A stretch of DNA of 64,000 bases from CAIWHR01 sp963773195 (GTDB lineage Bacteria > Pseudomonadota > Gammaproteobacteria > Burkholderiales > Casimicrobiaceae), in NCBI GenBank assembly GCA_963773195.1, contig CAVZAE010000005.1, positions 310,001 to 374,000 on the forward strand, written 5' to 3'. A model generated the notes under the pieces. That model worked only from the letters and a program-made list of their open reading frames with translations, made no database searches and was not told where the DNA came from. Within the stretch, counting starts at the first letter, position 1, and each line of letters opens with the position of its first letter. A program made the position numbers and the translations under genes. Positions 57,001-64,000 of this stretch are shown one piece after another.

Positions 57001-58727
57001 CGCATCGGCGGGTTCGTCTCGTCGATGCCGAGCAGATTGGGCCGCGGACCGATGAACGTGACGAGGCTCATCACGAGCTCCTCGCGGATCGGGTCGATCG
57101 GCGGGTTCGTGACTTGCGCGAACAGCTGCTTGAAGTAGCCGTAGAGGACCTTCGGCCGGTCCGAGAGCACCGGGAGCGCGGCGTCGTTGCCCATCGAACC
57201 GACCGCTTCCTCGCCGTTCGCGGCCATCGGCGCAAGAATCACCTTCAGGTCTTCCTGGGTGTAGCCGAAGGCCTGCTGCCGGTCGAGCAGCGCGACCTCC
57301 GTTGGAATCGGCGGCGCCGGATCGGGCAGACTGTCGAGCGCGATGCGGGAACGCTCGATCCACTGTCGATACGGCTTCGCGGAGGCGAGCGTGCGCTTCA
57401 ACTCTTCGTCGTCGACGATGCGTCCCGCCACGGTATCGACGAGCAGCATCTTGCCGGGCTGGAGCCGCCATTTCTTGATGATCTTGCGCTCGGGGATGTC
57501 GAGCACGCCGACCTCGGAGGCCATCACCACGTGGTCGTCGTCGGTGACGATGTAGCGCGCGGGCCGCAGCCCGTTGCGGTCCAGCGTCGCGCCGATCTGC
57601 CGGCCGTCGGTGAACGCCATCGCCGCCGGGCCGTCCCATGGCTCCATCAGCGCGGCGTGATATTCGTAAAACGCGCGGCGATCCTCGTCCATCAGCGGAT
57701 TGCCCGCCCAGGCCTCGGGGATCATCAGCATCATCGCGTGCGCGAGCGGATAGCCGCCCATCACAAGCAGCTCGAGCGCGTTGTCGAACGAGGCAGAATC
57801 GGATTGGCCGTCGTAGATCAGCGGCCAGATCTTGTCGAGGTCGTCGCCCAGGATCGTGCTGGCAATGCCTTGCTGTCGAGCGCGGATCCAGTTGACGTTG
57901 CCGCGCAGCGTGTTGATCTCGCCGTTGTGGCAAACGAGGCGGAAGGGATGCGCGAGATCCCACGTGGGGAACGTGTTGGTCGAAAACCGCTGGTGCACCA
58001 TCGCGAGCGCGGTGACCATGCTCTCGTCCTTGAGGTCGCGGTAGTAGTCGCCGACCTGGTGCGCGAGCAGCATTCCCTTGTAGACCAGCGTGCGCGTCGA
58101 CATCGACGGCACGTAGAACTCCTTGCCGTGGCGCAGCTTGAGCGCCTGGATCGCGTGGCCCGACTTCTTGCGGATGATGTAGAGCTTGCGCTCGAGCGCG
58201 TCCTGGTCCATCCCGTTCGAGCCGCGCGCGATGAACACCTGCCGGATGATCGGCTCGACTTCCTTCGTCCGCACGGAGAGGCCGCGGTTGTCCGTCGGGA
58301 CATCGCGCCAGCCGAGCAGGATCTGCCCTTCGCCCGCGACCGCACGCTCGATTTCCTGCTCGCACGCCATGCGCGATGCCGGCTCCTTCGGCAGGAACAC
58401 CATGCCGACGCCGTATTGGCCGACCGCGGGAAGCGTGAGGCCCTGACGGCCGCACGCGCGCCGCAGGAACGCGTCGGGAAGCTGGATCAGGATGCCGGCT
58501 CCGTCGCCCTGCAGCGGGTCGGCGCCGGTCGCGCCCCGGTGCGTCAGGTTCTTGAGGATCGAAAGCCCCTGCGTGACGATCGCGTGCGTCTTCTGGCCCT
58601 TGATGTGGGCGATGAAGCCGAGCCCGCACGCGTCGCGCTCGTTCGCCGGGTCGTAGAGGCCCTGGCGCCCCGGGGGCAGCAGCGATCGATCCGAACCGTC
58701 TTCCACGTTGACCTCACCCCATTTCAT
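54003..58727 (-). CDS. gltB: Glutamate synthase (NADPH) large subunit
   Basis: Makes two glutamates from glutamine and 2-oxoglutarate (~1574 aa). A propeptide of about 33 residues ends before the catalytic Cys of CGLGFIAHIKG, class II amidotransferase. The central and FMN-binding synthase domains contain SLGSISTEAHTTLA, GGKSNTGEGGED, PGEGGQLPGHK and HDGGTGASP. The 3Fe-4S cluster motif is CVMMRKCHLNTCPVG. A C-terminal glutamate-synthase beta-helix (GGRIIVYPD, GVAGERFCVRNSGA) completes it. I list ATG 58727; GTG 58706 has a better ribosome-binding site (GGTGAGGT, 4 nt gap) and may be the true start, with no effect on the mature enzyme. Confidence 0.96.
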
Positions 58728-58791
58728 GGCCTTTGACAGGCGAAAACAAACCCCGCGCTGTGATTTCGCGGCGCGGCTCGCGATATTTTTG

Positions 58792-58820
58792 ATGTTAGAC
58801 CCGATGCTGCAATGCGACAA
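58792..58820 (-). promoter_or_regulatory. Probable gltB promoter
   Basis: On the - strand TTGTCG (58820-58815) and TAACAT (58797-58792) each match four of six consensus bases, with a 17-bp spacer. The leader to the gltB start would be about 60-80 nt. Confidence 0.35.
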
Positions 58821-58904
58821 GGCAAAACCGGCGCCGCCGTCCCCCGCCTGCCGCGGGCGCGCAACAGTACCCGCTGGACGGTCGCCCTGAACCGGGCAAA
58901 AGGC

Positions 58905-58933
58905 TTGCGCCGGTGGCTCTCTTAGGCTTTAAT
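58905..58933 (+). promoter_or_regulatory. Probable promoter of the surface lipoprotein gene
   Basis: TTGCGC (58905-58910) and TTTAAT (58928-58933, five of six) are separated by 17 bp. The leader is about 84 nt and ends with AGGGA before ATG 59024. Confidence 0.4.
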
Positions 58934-59023
58934 CTGAACAAAGTGGGCTAGATGCTTGTTGCAGCTTCCAAAAACATCGGCCCGGGTCGCCATCTTTAGG
59001 ACAACATCATCAGGGATCACACC

Positions 59024-60373
59024 ATGACGGATAACCGCCTGTCCCCCGCCTGCCTGCGGGCCCTCGCCGGCTTTGCCGCCCTGGTGGGTGTGCTGGCCCT
59101 TTCCGCCTGCGGCGGCGGGAGCGGGGCGCCGAACAACCCCTACGCCCCGGGCCCGGCGACGCCGGGACCGCTGACGGTACTGCCGAACGCGGCAACCGCC
59201 TATTCAGGAATCCCGACAACGCTGACGGTCAGCGGCGGCACGGCCCCCTACCGGGCGTTCTCGAGCGACGCGTCAGTGCTGCCGGTCACGCAAGCGGTCT
59301 CGGGCGACACGGTGCTCCTGCTCGCGAACAATGTCGGCGCCGATACGACTGTGACCGTCACGGTCCAGGATTCCGCGGGCAACGCGGCTCCCGCGACGGT
59401 CAGCGTGAAGGCGGCGCCGCTTCTCGCCAATGGGATTACGATCACCCCGAACGGCGATTGTGCGGTCGGCGCCAGCACGCTTTGCTCGGGCGGCACCGGC
59501 ACGGCCACGGTCGTGGTGGCAGCCGCGGGGGGCGGCGGCATCGCGGGTCGGCAGGTCCGCTTCGAAGTCATCTTCGGCGCGTACCAGCTCCAGACCTCGA
59601 ACCCGGCGCTGCCGCTCGCGTCCACGATCACCGTCGTCACCGACTCGAGCGGTACCGCTGTCGCTGGCATCGCCGTCAACGTGAACGCCCCGACGCAGGT
59701 CGCATCGATCCGCGCGACCGATGTCACGTCGGGCAATCAGCTCACCGGTCAGTTCCTGATCCAGGAAGTGACCGACGGCAGCCAGATCCTGTCCGTCATT
59801 CCCACCGGCACCGTGACCATCGACGGCCCATCGGCCACCGAATGCTCGACGGGCGTCGCCGTGGTCTATCACATCTACGGCGGCACGCCGCCTTATAAGG
59901 TAGACGCGACGTTCGCCGGAGTCGTCACGCTCGCCGGCGTCCCGGTCACGACGAACGGGGGCAGCTTCACGGCGACGACCAATGGCGCCTGCTTCCAGAA
60001 CATGCAATACGCGATCAGCGATGCCACCGGGCGCACGATCCCAGGCGGCTCGTCGCCGCTGCTGACGAATGAATTGGGCAAGGCCACGACGGGCGGGACG
60101 CCGAGTCCGATAACCGTCAGCCCGCCCCCCGTCCTCACTCCTGCCAACACCTGCACTGGCCAGACGTACACGTTCACCATCGTCGGCGGCACGGCCCCGT
60201 TCAACCTCGCGTTCGTGCCGAACGTCGGCACGGCGACTCCGAATCCCGTGACAACGTCGCCGTTTACTTTCAGCGTAACGGGATTGACCAACGCGAGCGG
60301 CCTGCATACGATCAACATCACCGACGCAAGCACGCCGCAGCTCACGGCGTCCACGTCGGTCACCTGCCAGTGA
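59024..60373 (+). CDS. Putative surface lipoprotein with Ig-like repeats
   Basis: A 449-aa protein that I cannot name. A signal peptide ends in the lipobox LSAC with Cys-29, followed by GGGSG, typical of outer-membrane lipoproteins. The mature part is Gly/Thr/Val/Ala-rich beta structure. A repeated motif is visible: VSGGTAPYRAF (~80), IYGGTPPYKVD (~290) and IVGGTAPFNLAF (~390), each opening an Ig-like domain of about 90-100 residues. Two Cys pairs lie in the middle. It has its own promoter and a terminator at 60399. An adhesin or structural surface role is a guess. Confidence 0.68.
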   Translation: MTDNRLSPACLRALAGFAALVGVLALSACGGGSGAPNNPYAPGPATPGPLTVLPNAATAYSGIPTTLTVSGGTAPYRAFSSDASVLPVTQAVSGDTVLLLANNVGADTTVTVTVQDSAGNAAPATVSVKAAPLLANGITITPNGDCAVGASTLCSGGTGTATVVVAAAGGGGIAGRQVRFEVIFGAYQLQTSNPALPLASTITVVTDSSGTAVAGIAVNVNAPTQVASIRATDVTSGNQLTGQFLIQEVTDGSQILSVIPTGTVTIDGPSATECSTGVAVVYHIYGGTPPYKVDATFAGVVTLAGVPVTTNGGSFTATTNGACFQNMQYAISDATGRTIPGGSSPLLTNELGKATTGGTPSPITVSPPPVLTPANTCTGQTYTFTIVGGTAPFNLAFVPNVGTATPNPVTTSPFTFSVTGLTNASGLHTINITDASTPQLTASTSVTCQ

Positions 60374-60398
60374 TCGGACGCTAGCTCTTGAACGCACC

Positions 60399-60431
60399 CG
60401 AACGGCGCCCTCGCGGCGCCGTTCGTGTTTC
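60399..60431 (+). terminator. Hairpin terminator between the lipoprotein gene and aroB
   Basis: A perfect 11-bp stem CGAACGGCGCC/GGCGCCGTTCG (60399-60409 and 60415-60425) with a 5-nt loop is followed by TGTTTC. The T-tract is short, but the stem is strong. It lies 13 nt from the convergent aroB stop, so it may serve both directions. Confidence 0.65.
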
Positions 60432-60437
60432 AAGATC

Positions 60438-61514
60438 CTAGAGCGCGATTACCGCGCGCAGCGTGGCTTCGTCGACGCCGGTCCGCACGATTGCGCGACC
60501 GAGCGCTTCAAGCAGCACGAAGCGCAGCACGCCGCCCGTGGCCTTCTTGTCGCGGCCCATGAGCTCGAGCCATCGTGCGACCGGAATCGGCGGCGGCCTC
60601 TGCGGCAGACGAGCGCGACCGAGCAGGCGCTCGATACGGGATGCGTCGGGTGCGGCGAGCCCGCTCACGCGGCGCGACAGCTCGGCCGCGAGCACCATCC
60701 CGACCGCCACCGCCTCGCCGTGCAGCCATTCGCCGTAGCCCGCCGCGGCCTCGATCGCATGGCCGAAGGTGTGGCCGAAATTCAGTACCGCACGCGCGCC
60801 CGACTCACGCTCGTCCGAGGCGACGACCTCCGCCTTGATCCGGCAGCTCTCGCTGACCGCGTGCGCGAGCGTCGCGGAATCGCGCGCCAGAAGCGCGTCC
60901 ATGTTCGCTTCGAGCCATTCGAAGAATGCGCGCTCGCGAATCGCACCGTATTTGATGACTTCGGCGACCCCGGCGCAGAACTCGCGATCCGGAAGTGTTG
61001 CCAGGCAATCGGTGTCGATGAGCACGGCGCGCGGCTGGTAAAAGGCGCCGATCATGTTCTTGCCCAGCGGATGGTTGACCCCGGTCTTGCCGCCCACTGA
61101 CGAGTCGACCTGCGCAAGGAGCGTCGTCGGTACCTGGACGAACGGCATGCCGCGCTGGTAGATCGCCGCCACGAACCCGGCGAGGTCGCCGACCACGCCA
61201 CCCCCAAGGGCAACAAGGGTGGTCGAGCGATCGGCCCTGAGCTCGAGCAGCCGCGTGAGCATGTGGTCGGCGGTCTGCCATGATTTGTGCGCTTCGCCGT
61301 CCGGGACGAGCAGCATCTCGGCGTCGATGCCCGCCGCGCCCAGGTTCTCGCGCAACGGAGCGAGCCAGTGCGTAGCGACGACCGGGTTGCTGACGATGAT
61401 GACGCGCGGTGCCGGCAGGCGCGGCGCGAGGAGGCGTCCCGCATCGCGCAGCGCGCCGGCACCGATATGAATCGGATAACTCCGTTCGCCGAGGTCGACC
61501 TCGAATGTGCGCAT
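60438..61514 (-). CDS. aroB: 3-dehydroquinate synthase
   Basis: The second shikimate-pathway enzyme (358 aa), cyclising DAHP with NAD and a divalent metal. Motifs: SYPIHIGAGAL at the start, LVALGGGVVGDLAGFVAAIYQRG (NAD binding), TTLLAQVDSSVGGKTGVNHPLGKN (substrate lysine region), the first metal ligand Glu in FCAGVAEVIKYG, and NFGHTFGHAIEAAAGYGEWLHGEAVAVGM with His ligands. ATG 61514 is 10 nt after the aroK stop, the conserved aroK-aroB pair. Confidence 0.96.
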   Translation of the reverse strand: MRTFEVDLGERSYPIHIGAGALRDAGRLLAPRLPAPRVIIVSNPVVATHWLAPLRENLGAAGIDAEMLLVPDGEAHKSWQTADHMLTRLLELRADRSTTLVALGGGVVGDLAGFVAAIYQRGMPFVQVPTTLLAQVDSSVGGKTGVNHPLGKNMIGAFYQPRAVLIDTDCLATLPDREFCAGVAEVIKYGAIRERAFFEWLEANMDALLARDSATLAHAVSESCRIKAEVVASDERESGARAVLNFGHTFGHAIEAAAGYGEWLHGEAVAVGMVLAAELSRRVSGLAAPDASRIERLLGRARLPQRPPPIPVARWLELMGRDKKATGGVLRFVLLEALGRAIVRTGVDEATLRAVIAL

Positions 61515-61524
61515 CGGCGTTCGC

Positions 61525-62055
61525 TCAGTCGGATCGCTCGAAAGGCTGCCCGGCCTCGACCTCGAGCGCGAACGCGATCACGCGCTCGCGATCCGAGTCG
61601 ATCACGCGATCGGCGACCTCCCGATAGAGCGCATCGCGCTGCGCGTAGAGCTCGGTGAGCCGGGCGAAAGGGTCGGCGGCGTTGAGCAGCGGTCGGTGAC
61701 GGCTGCGGCGCGTGCGCTCGCGGAGCGTCGACGGTTCGGCATGCAGATAAAGCACCGTGCCGTTCGCCTTCAGTCGCTCACGGTTCGCGGCCCGAATCAC
61801 GACGCCGCCGCCGGTCGCAAGCACGATGCCGCTACGCAGGACAAGCTCGGAGAGCGTCGCTTCCTCGCGATCGCGGAACGTCGCCTCGCCTTCGATCTCG
61901 AAAATCATCGGGATCGTGACGCCGAGCCGCTGCTCGAGCTCGGCATCGGCGTCGACGAAGAAGAGGCCCAGCCGCCGCGCGAGGGTACGCCCGAGCGTCG
62001 ACTTGCCCGCACCCGGCAGTCCGACGAGAAAGAGATTGCTGCGACGAAGTTGCAC
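61525..62055 (-). CDS. aroK: Shikimate kinase
   Basis: Phosphorylates shikimate at the 3-hydroxyl using ATP (176 aa). Walker A is LVGLPGAGKSTLGR (residues ~10-23), the shikimate-binding Asp lies in VDADAELEQRLG with Arg in ATFRDREEATLSEL, and the Walker B-like LATGGGVV follows. The lid RRSRHRPLL carries the catalytic Arg. It lies 165 bp downstream of pilQ, in the order pilQ-aroK-aroB seen across beta- and gammaproteobacteria. The gap holds no gene. Confidence 0.95.
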   Translation of the reverse strand: MQLRRSNLFLVGLPGAGKSTLGRTLARRLGLFFVDADAELEQRLGVTIPMIFEIEGEATFRDREEATLSELVLRSGIVLATGGGVVIRAANRERLKANGTVLYLHAEPSTLRERTRRSRHRPLLNAADPFARLTELYAQRDALYREVADRVIDSDRERVIAFALEVEAGQPFERSD

Positions 62056-62220
62056 CGCAGCATTGTAAGGGAATTCACCGGGCTCCTCCCCGGCGAGAAG
62101 CCAAGCGACGCTCGTTCCCCGGCCTCCGCGTGCCGCGATCCGACTACGACGTGGTGTCGGCGGGAACGCTCGCGCGGCAACGCGCGCTTCGCGTCCTGGC
62201 TTCGCCCACTTCGCTCGCGT

Positions 62221-64000
62221 CTACTTCACCGTACTGAGCGACTCCTTCACGACGCGCGGCGTGAGGAAGATCAAGAGCTCCTGCTTTTGGCTGTTGCGTC
62301 CGGTCGTCTTGAACAGGTAGCCCAGCACGGGAATGTCGCCCAGCACCGGCACCTTGGTGACGTCATTGGTGATCGTTTCCTCGAATATGCCGCCGATCAC
62401 CGCGGTATCGCCGTTGTTGATGTGGATCTGCGTGACGACGTTCCGCGTGTCGATCGACGGGACCCGGAAGCCACCGCCCAGGTCGACGAACTGGCCGACG
62501 TTGTCCTTGCGCACTTCGACCGTCATGATGATCCGGTTGTCGGGCGTGATCTGCGGGGTCACTTCGAGCCGCAACACGGCCTTCTTGAACGCGACCGTCG
62601 CGGGCGAGTTTGCGCTGCCGGGCGTCACGTACGGGATTTCGGTTCCCTGCTCGATAGCCGCCTTCTGGTTGTCGGCGGTCACCACACGCGGGCTCGAGAT
62701 CACCTTGCCGCGCGTATCCGCCTCGAGCGCCGAGAGCTCGAGGTTGATCAGGTTGCCGCTGCCCAAGTTGATCAGCGTCAGCGCGAGCTGGCCCGCAGGA
62801 TTGATCACGGGCAGGTTGACGTTCAGCTGCGGCGAATCCGAGTAGCCGGCCGTCGCGATGCCCGAGGCAAGCTCGAACGGCGTCTGCGTGCGGGTGTCAC
62901 GGGTCAGCTGATCACCCTGCAATTTCACGACCGGTTGCGTCGACAGGCTGCCGCCCTGCCCGCCGGCGTAGTTGCGGAACGTGAACCCCGTCTGCGCGCC
63001 GAAGCGCACGCCGAGCTGCTTGCTGAATGTGTCGCTCGCGATGACGATCCGCGCCTCGATCATCACCTGCCGGATCGGCGTATCGAGCTGCCGGATGAGC
63101 TTGCGGACTTCCTCGAGGCGCGCCGCGGTATCGGAGACGATCACGATGTTCGTGCGCGGGTCTCCGATGACCACGCCGCGCTCCGAAATGATCGAGCCCT
63201 GGCCGCCGGTCGTCGCCGTCTGGCCGGCGCCCGCGCCGAAGCGCTGCTGCCGGTTGCTCGCGAGGAACTTCTCGAAGTCCGTCACCTTCATGTAGTTGAG
63301 CTGGAACGTCTCGGTCACCAGCGGCTCGAGCTGGCTGATCTGCATCGCGTTCTCGAGCTGCTGCTTCTCCTTGAGCGCGAGCTCTTCGCGCGGCGCGATC
63401 AGAACGACGTTGCCGTTCTTGCGCATGTCGAGGCCCTTCGTCTGCATGATGATGTCGAGGGCCTGGTCCCACGGGATGTCCTTCAAGCGCAGCGTCAGGC
63501 TGCCGCTGACCGTGTCGCTCGTGATGATGTTGAGCCCGGTGAAATCGGCGATGACCTGCAGCACCGCGCGCACTTCGACGTTCTGGAAGTTGAGCGAAAG
63601 CTTCTCGCCCTTGTAGCCCATCCTGGCGCCCTGGACGAGCTTGTTCGGATCCTCCTGGACGGCGCGGACTTCGATGATGAACTTGTTATCGGTCTGGTAG
63701 GCGGAATGCTCCCACAAGCCCTTCGGCTCGATCACCATCCGCGTGTTGCCGCCCTGGTTGAACGTCTCGACCGCGGTGATCGGCGTCCCGAAGTCCACGA
63801 CGTCGAGGCGGCGCTCGAGGTTGCGCGGCAGGTTTGTCTTGATGAAATCGACGATCAGGTTCCGGCCCTGCTGGCGGATGTCGATTCCGGTGCCGTTGTC
63901 GGAAAGGTCGACGACGACGCGCCCTTCGCCGTTCGGGCCGCGACGGAAGTCGACGTCACGCAGCGCGTGCGCGACGTCGCCCGGACGCGCCTCCGCGAAC
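62221..64000 (-). CDS. pilQ: Type IV pilus secretin PilQ, 3' part
   Basis: The outer-membrane channel for type IV pili; about 592 residues are in the window and the 5' end lies beyond 64000. At the window edge an AMIN domain, which binds peptidoglycan, is read (GRVVVDLSDNGTGIDIRQQG, FIKTNLPRNLERRLDVVDF). An STN/secretin N0 domain follows (LSLNFQNVEVRAVLQVIADFTGLNII), then an N1 domain (ETFQLNYMKVTDFEKFL), and the secretin core with QVMIEARIVIAS, VISSPRVVTADNQKA and the closing VPVLGDIPVLGYLFK. It ends TAG at 62221. Confidence 0.96.
   Translation of the reverse strand, partial: FAEARPGDVAHALRDVDFRRGPNGEGRVVVDLSDNGTGIDIRQQGRNLIVDFIKTNLPRNLERRLDVVDFGTPITAVETFNQGGNTRMVIEPKGLWEHSAYQTDNKFIIEVRAVQEDPNKLVQGARMGYKGEKLSLNFQNVEVRAVLQVIADFTGLNIITSDTVSGSLTLRLKDIPWDQALDIIMQTKGLDMRKNGNVVLIAPREELALKEKQQLENAMQISQLEPLVTETFQLNYMKVTDFEKFLASNRQQRFGAGAGQTATTGGQGSIISERGVVIGDPRTNIVIVSDTAARLEEVRKLIRQLDTPIRQVMIEARIVIASDTFSKQLGVRFGAQTGFTFRNYAGGQGGSLSTQPVVKLQGDQLTRDTRTQTPFELASGIATAGYSDSPQLNVNLPVINPAGQLALTLINLGSGNLINLELSALEADTRGKVISSPRVVTADNQKAAIEQGTEIPYVTPGSANSPATVAFKKAVLRLEVTPQITPDNRIIMTVEVRKDNVGQFVDLGGGFRVPSIDTRNVVTQIHINNGDTAVIGGIFEETITNDVTKVPVLGDIPVLGYLFKTTGRNSQKQELLIFLTPRVVKESLSTVK

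Larger units (their letters stand above)
58728..59023. other. Divergent intergenic region between gltB and the surface lipoprotein gene
   Basis: 296 bp carrying candidate promoters in both directions (58792-58820 on the - strand, 58905-58933 on the + strand) and no gene. Many betaproteobacteria have dgt between aroB and gltB; it is absent here. Confidence 0.5.

Noticed and set aside
54039..58736. Open frames of 838 and 596 codons antisense to gltB
   Set aside because: Shadow frames of the same GC-bias type; composition is Arg/Val/Asp-rich and no motif is recognisable.

Overview
This is a 64 kb piece of a GC-rich betaproteobacterial chromosome, most likely Burkholderiales or a near relative. 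The evidence is the pilQ-aroK-aroB order, a Burkholderia-type trimeric porin, slmA beside argB, a Kdo hydroxylase of the betaproteobacterial kind, class I PHA synthase, and a MerR-type LiuR controlling leucine catabolism. Almost all of it is dense coding sequence. I see no insertion sequence, prophage, CRISPR array, rRNA or tRNA gene.

Layout. 0-5 kb: the end of gpmI, ctpA, moeB, a DUF4864 protein, slmA and argB. 5-10.3 kb: a surface-polysaccharide locus, with GT4 and GT9 glycosyltransferases on the + strand converging on a WbpM-type dehydratase and a WecA/MraY-type initiating transferase on the - strand. 10.5-19.9 kb: porin, coq7, cca, an NDUFA9-like protein, slt, purE-purK and a CaiB-type CoA transferase. 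20-21.1 kb: a secreted beta-helix protein. 21.1-36.6 kb: one unbroken - strand series of 17 genes with gaps of at most 14 nt or short overlaps. It is headed by a strong palindromic operator and by liuR. It encodes leucine/isovalerate degradation (liuA, B, C, D, E, atoB) plus two exporters, a GST, two thioredoxin-fold isomerases, a second acyl-CoA dehydrogenase, a hydroxyacid dehydrogenase, a thioesterase and three DUF proteins. 36.7-39.6 kb: a metallo-beta-lactamase protein and phaC. 39.7-44.1 kb: envelope proteins (glycine zipper, FecR/DUF6600, GDSL autotransporter esterase). 44.2-58.7 kb: a - strand run of SDR, dsbA, SPOR protein, argS, priA, hemE, Kdo hydroxylase, gltD and gltB. 59-64 kb: a surface lipoprotein, aroB, aroK and the 3' part of pilQ.

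How it works together. The liu operon converts isovaleryl-CoA to acetyl-CoA and acetoacetate. atoB (a PhaA-type thiolase) and the nearby phaC could link this acyl-CoA flux to polyhydroxyalkanoate storage. The other genes are mostly housekeeping (arginine, purine, shikimate, glutamate, haem, ubiquinone, replication restart) and envelope functions.

The main anomaly is about 34 single-base (once two-base) indels that break otherwise perfect genes. Sixteen lie in liuA and nine in phaC; the rest are single events in slt, priA, hemE and a few others. Undoing them restores family-typical lengths exactly, so I read them as probable consensus errors rather than gene decay. Their tendency to fall between codons and to create CpG is odd. 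All calls were made by eye from sequence and translation; nothing was searched against a database.
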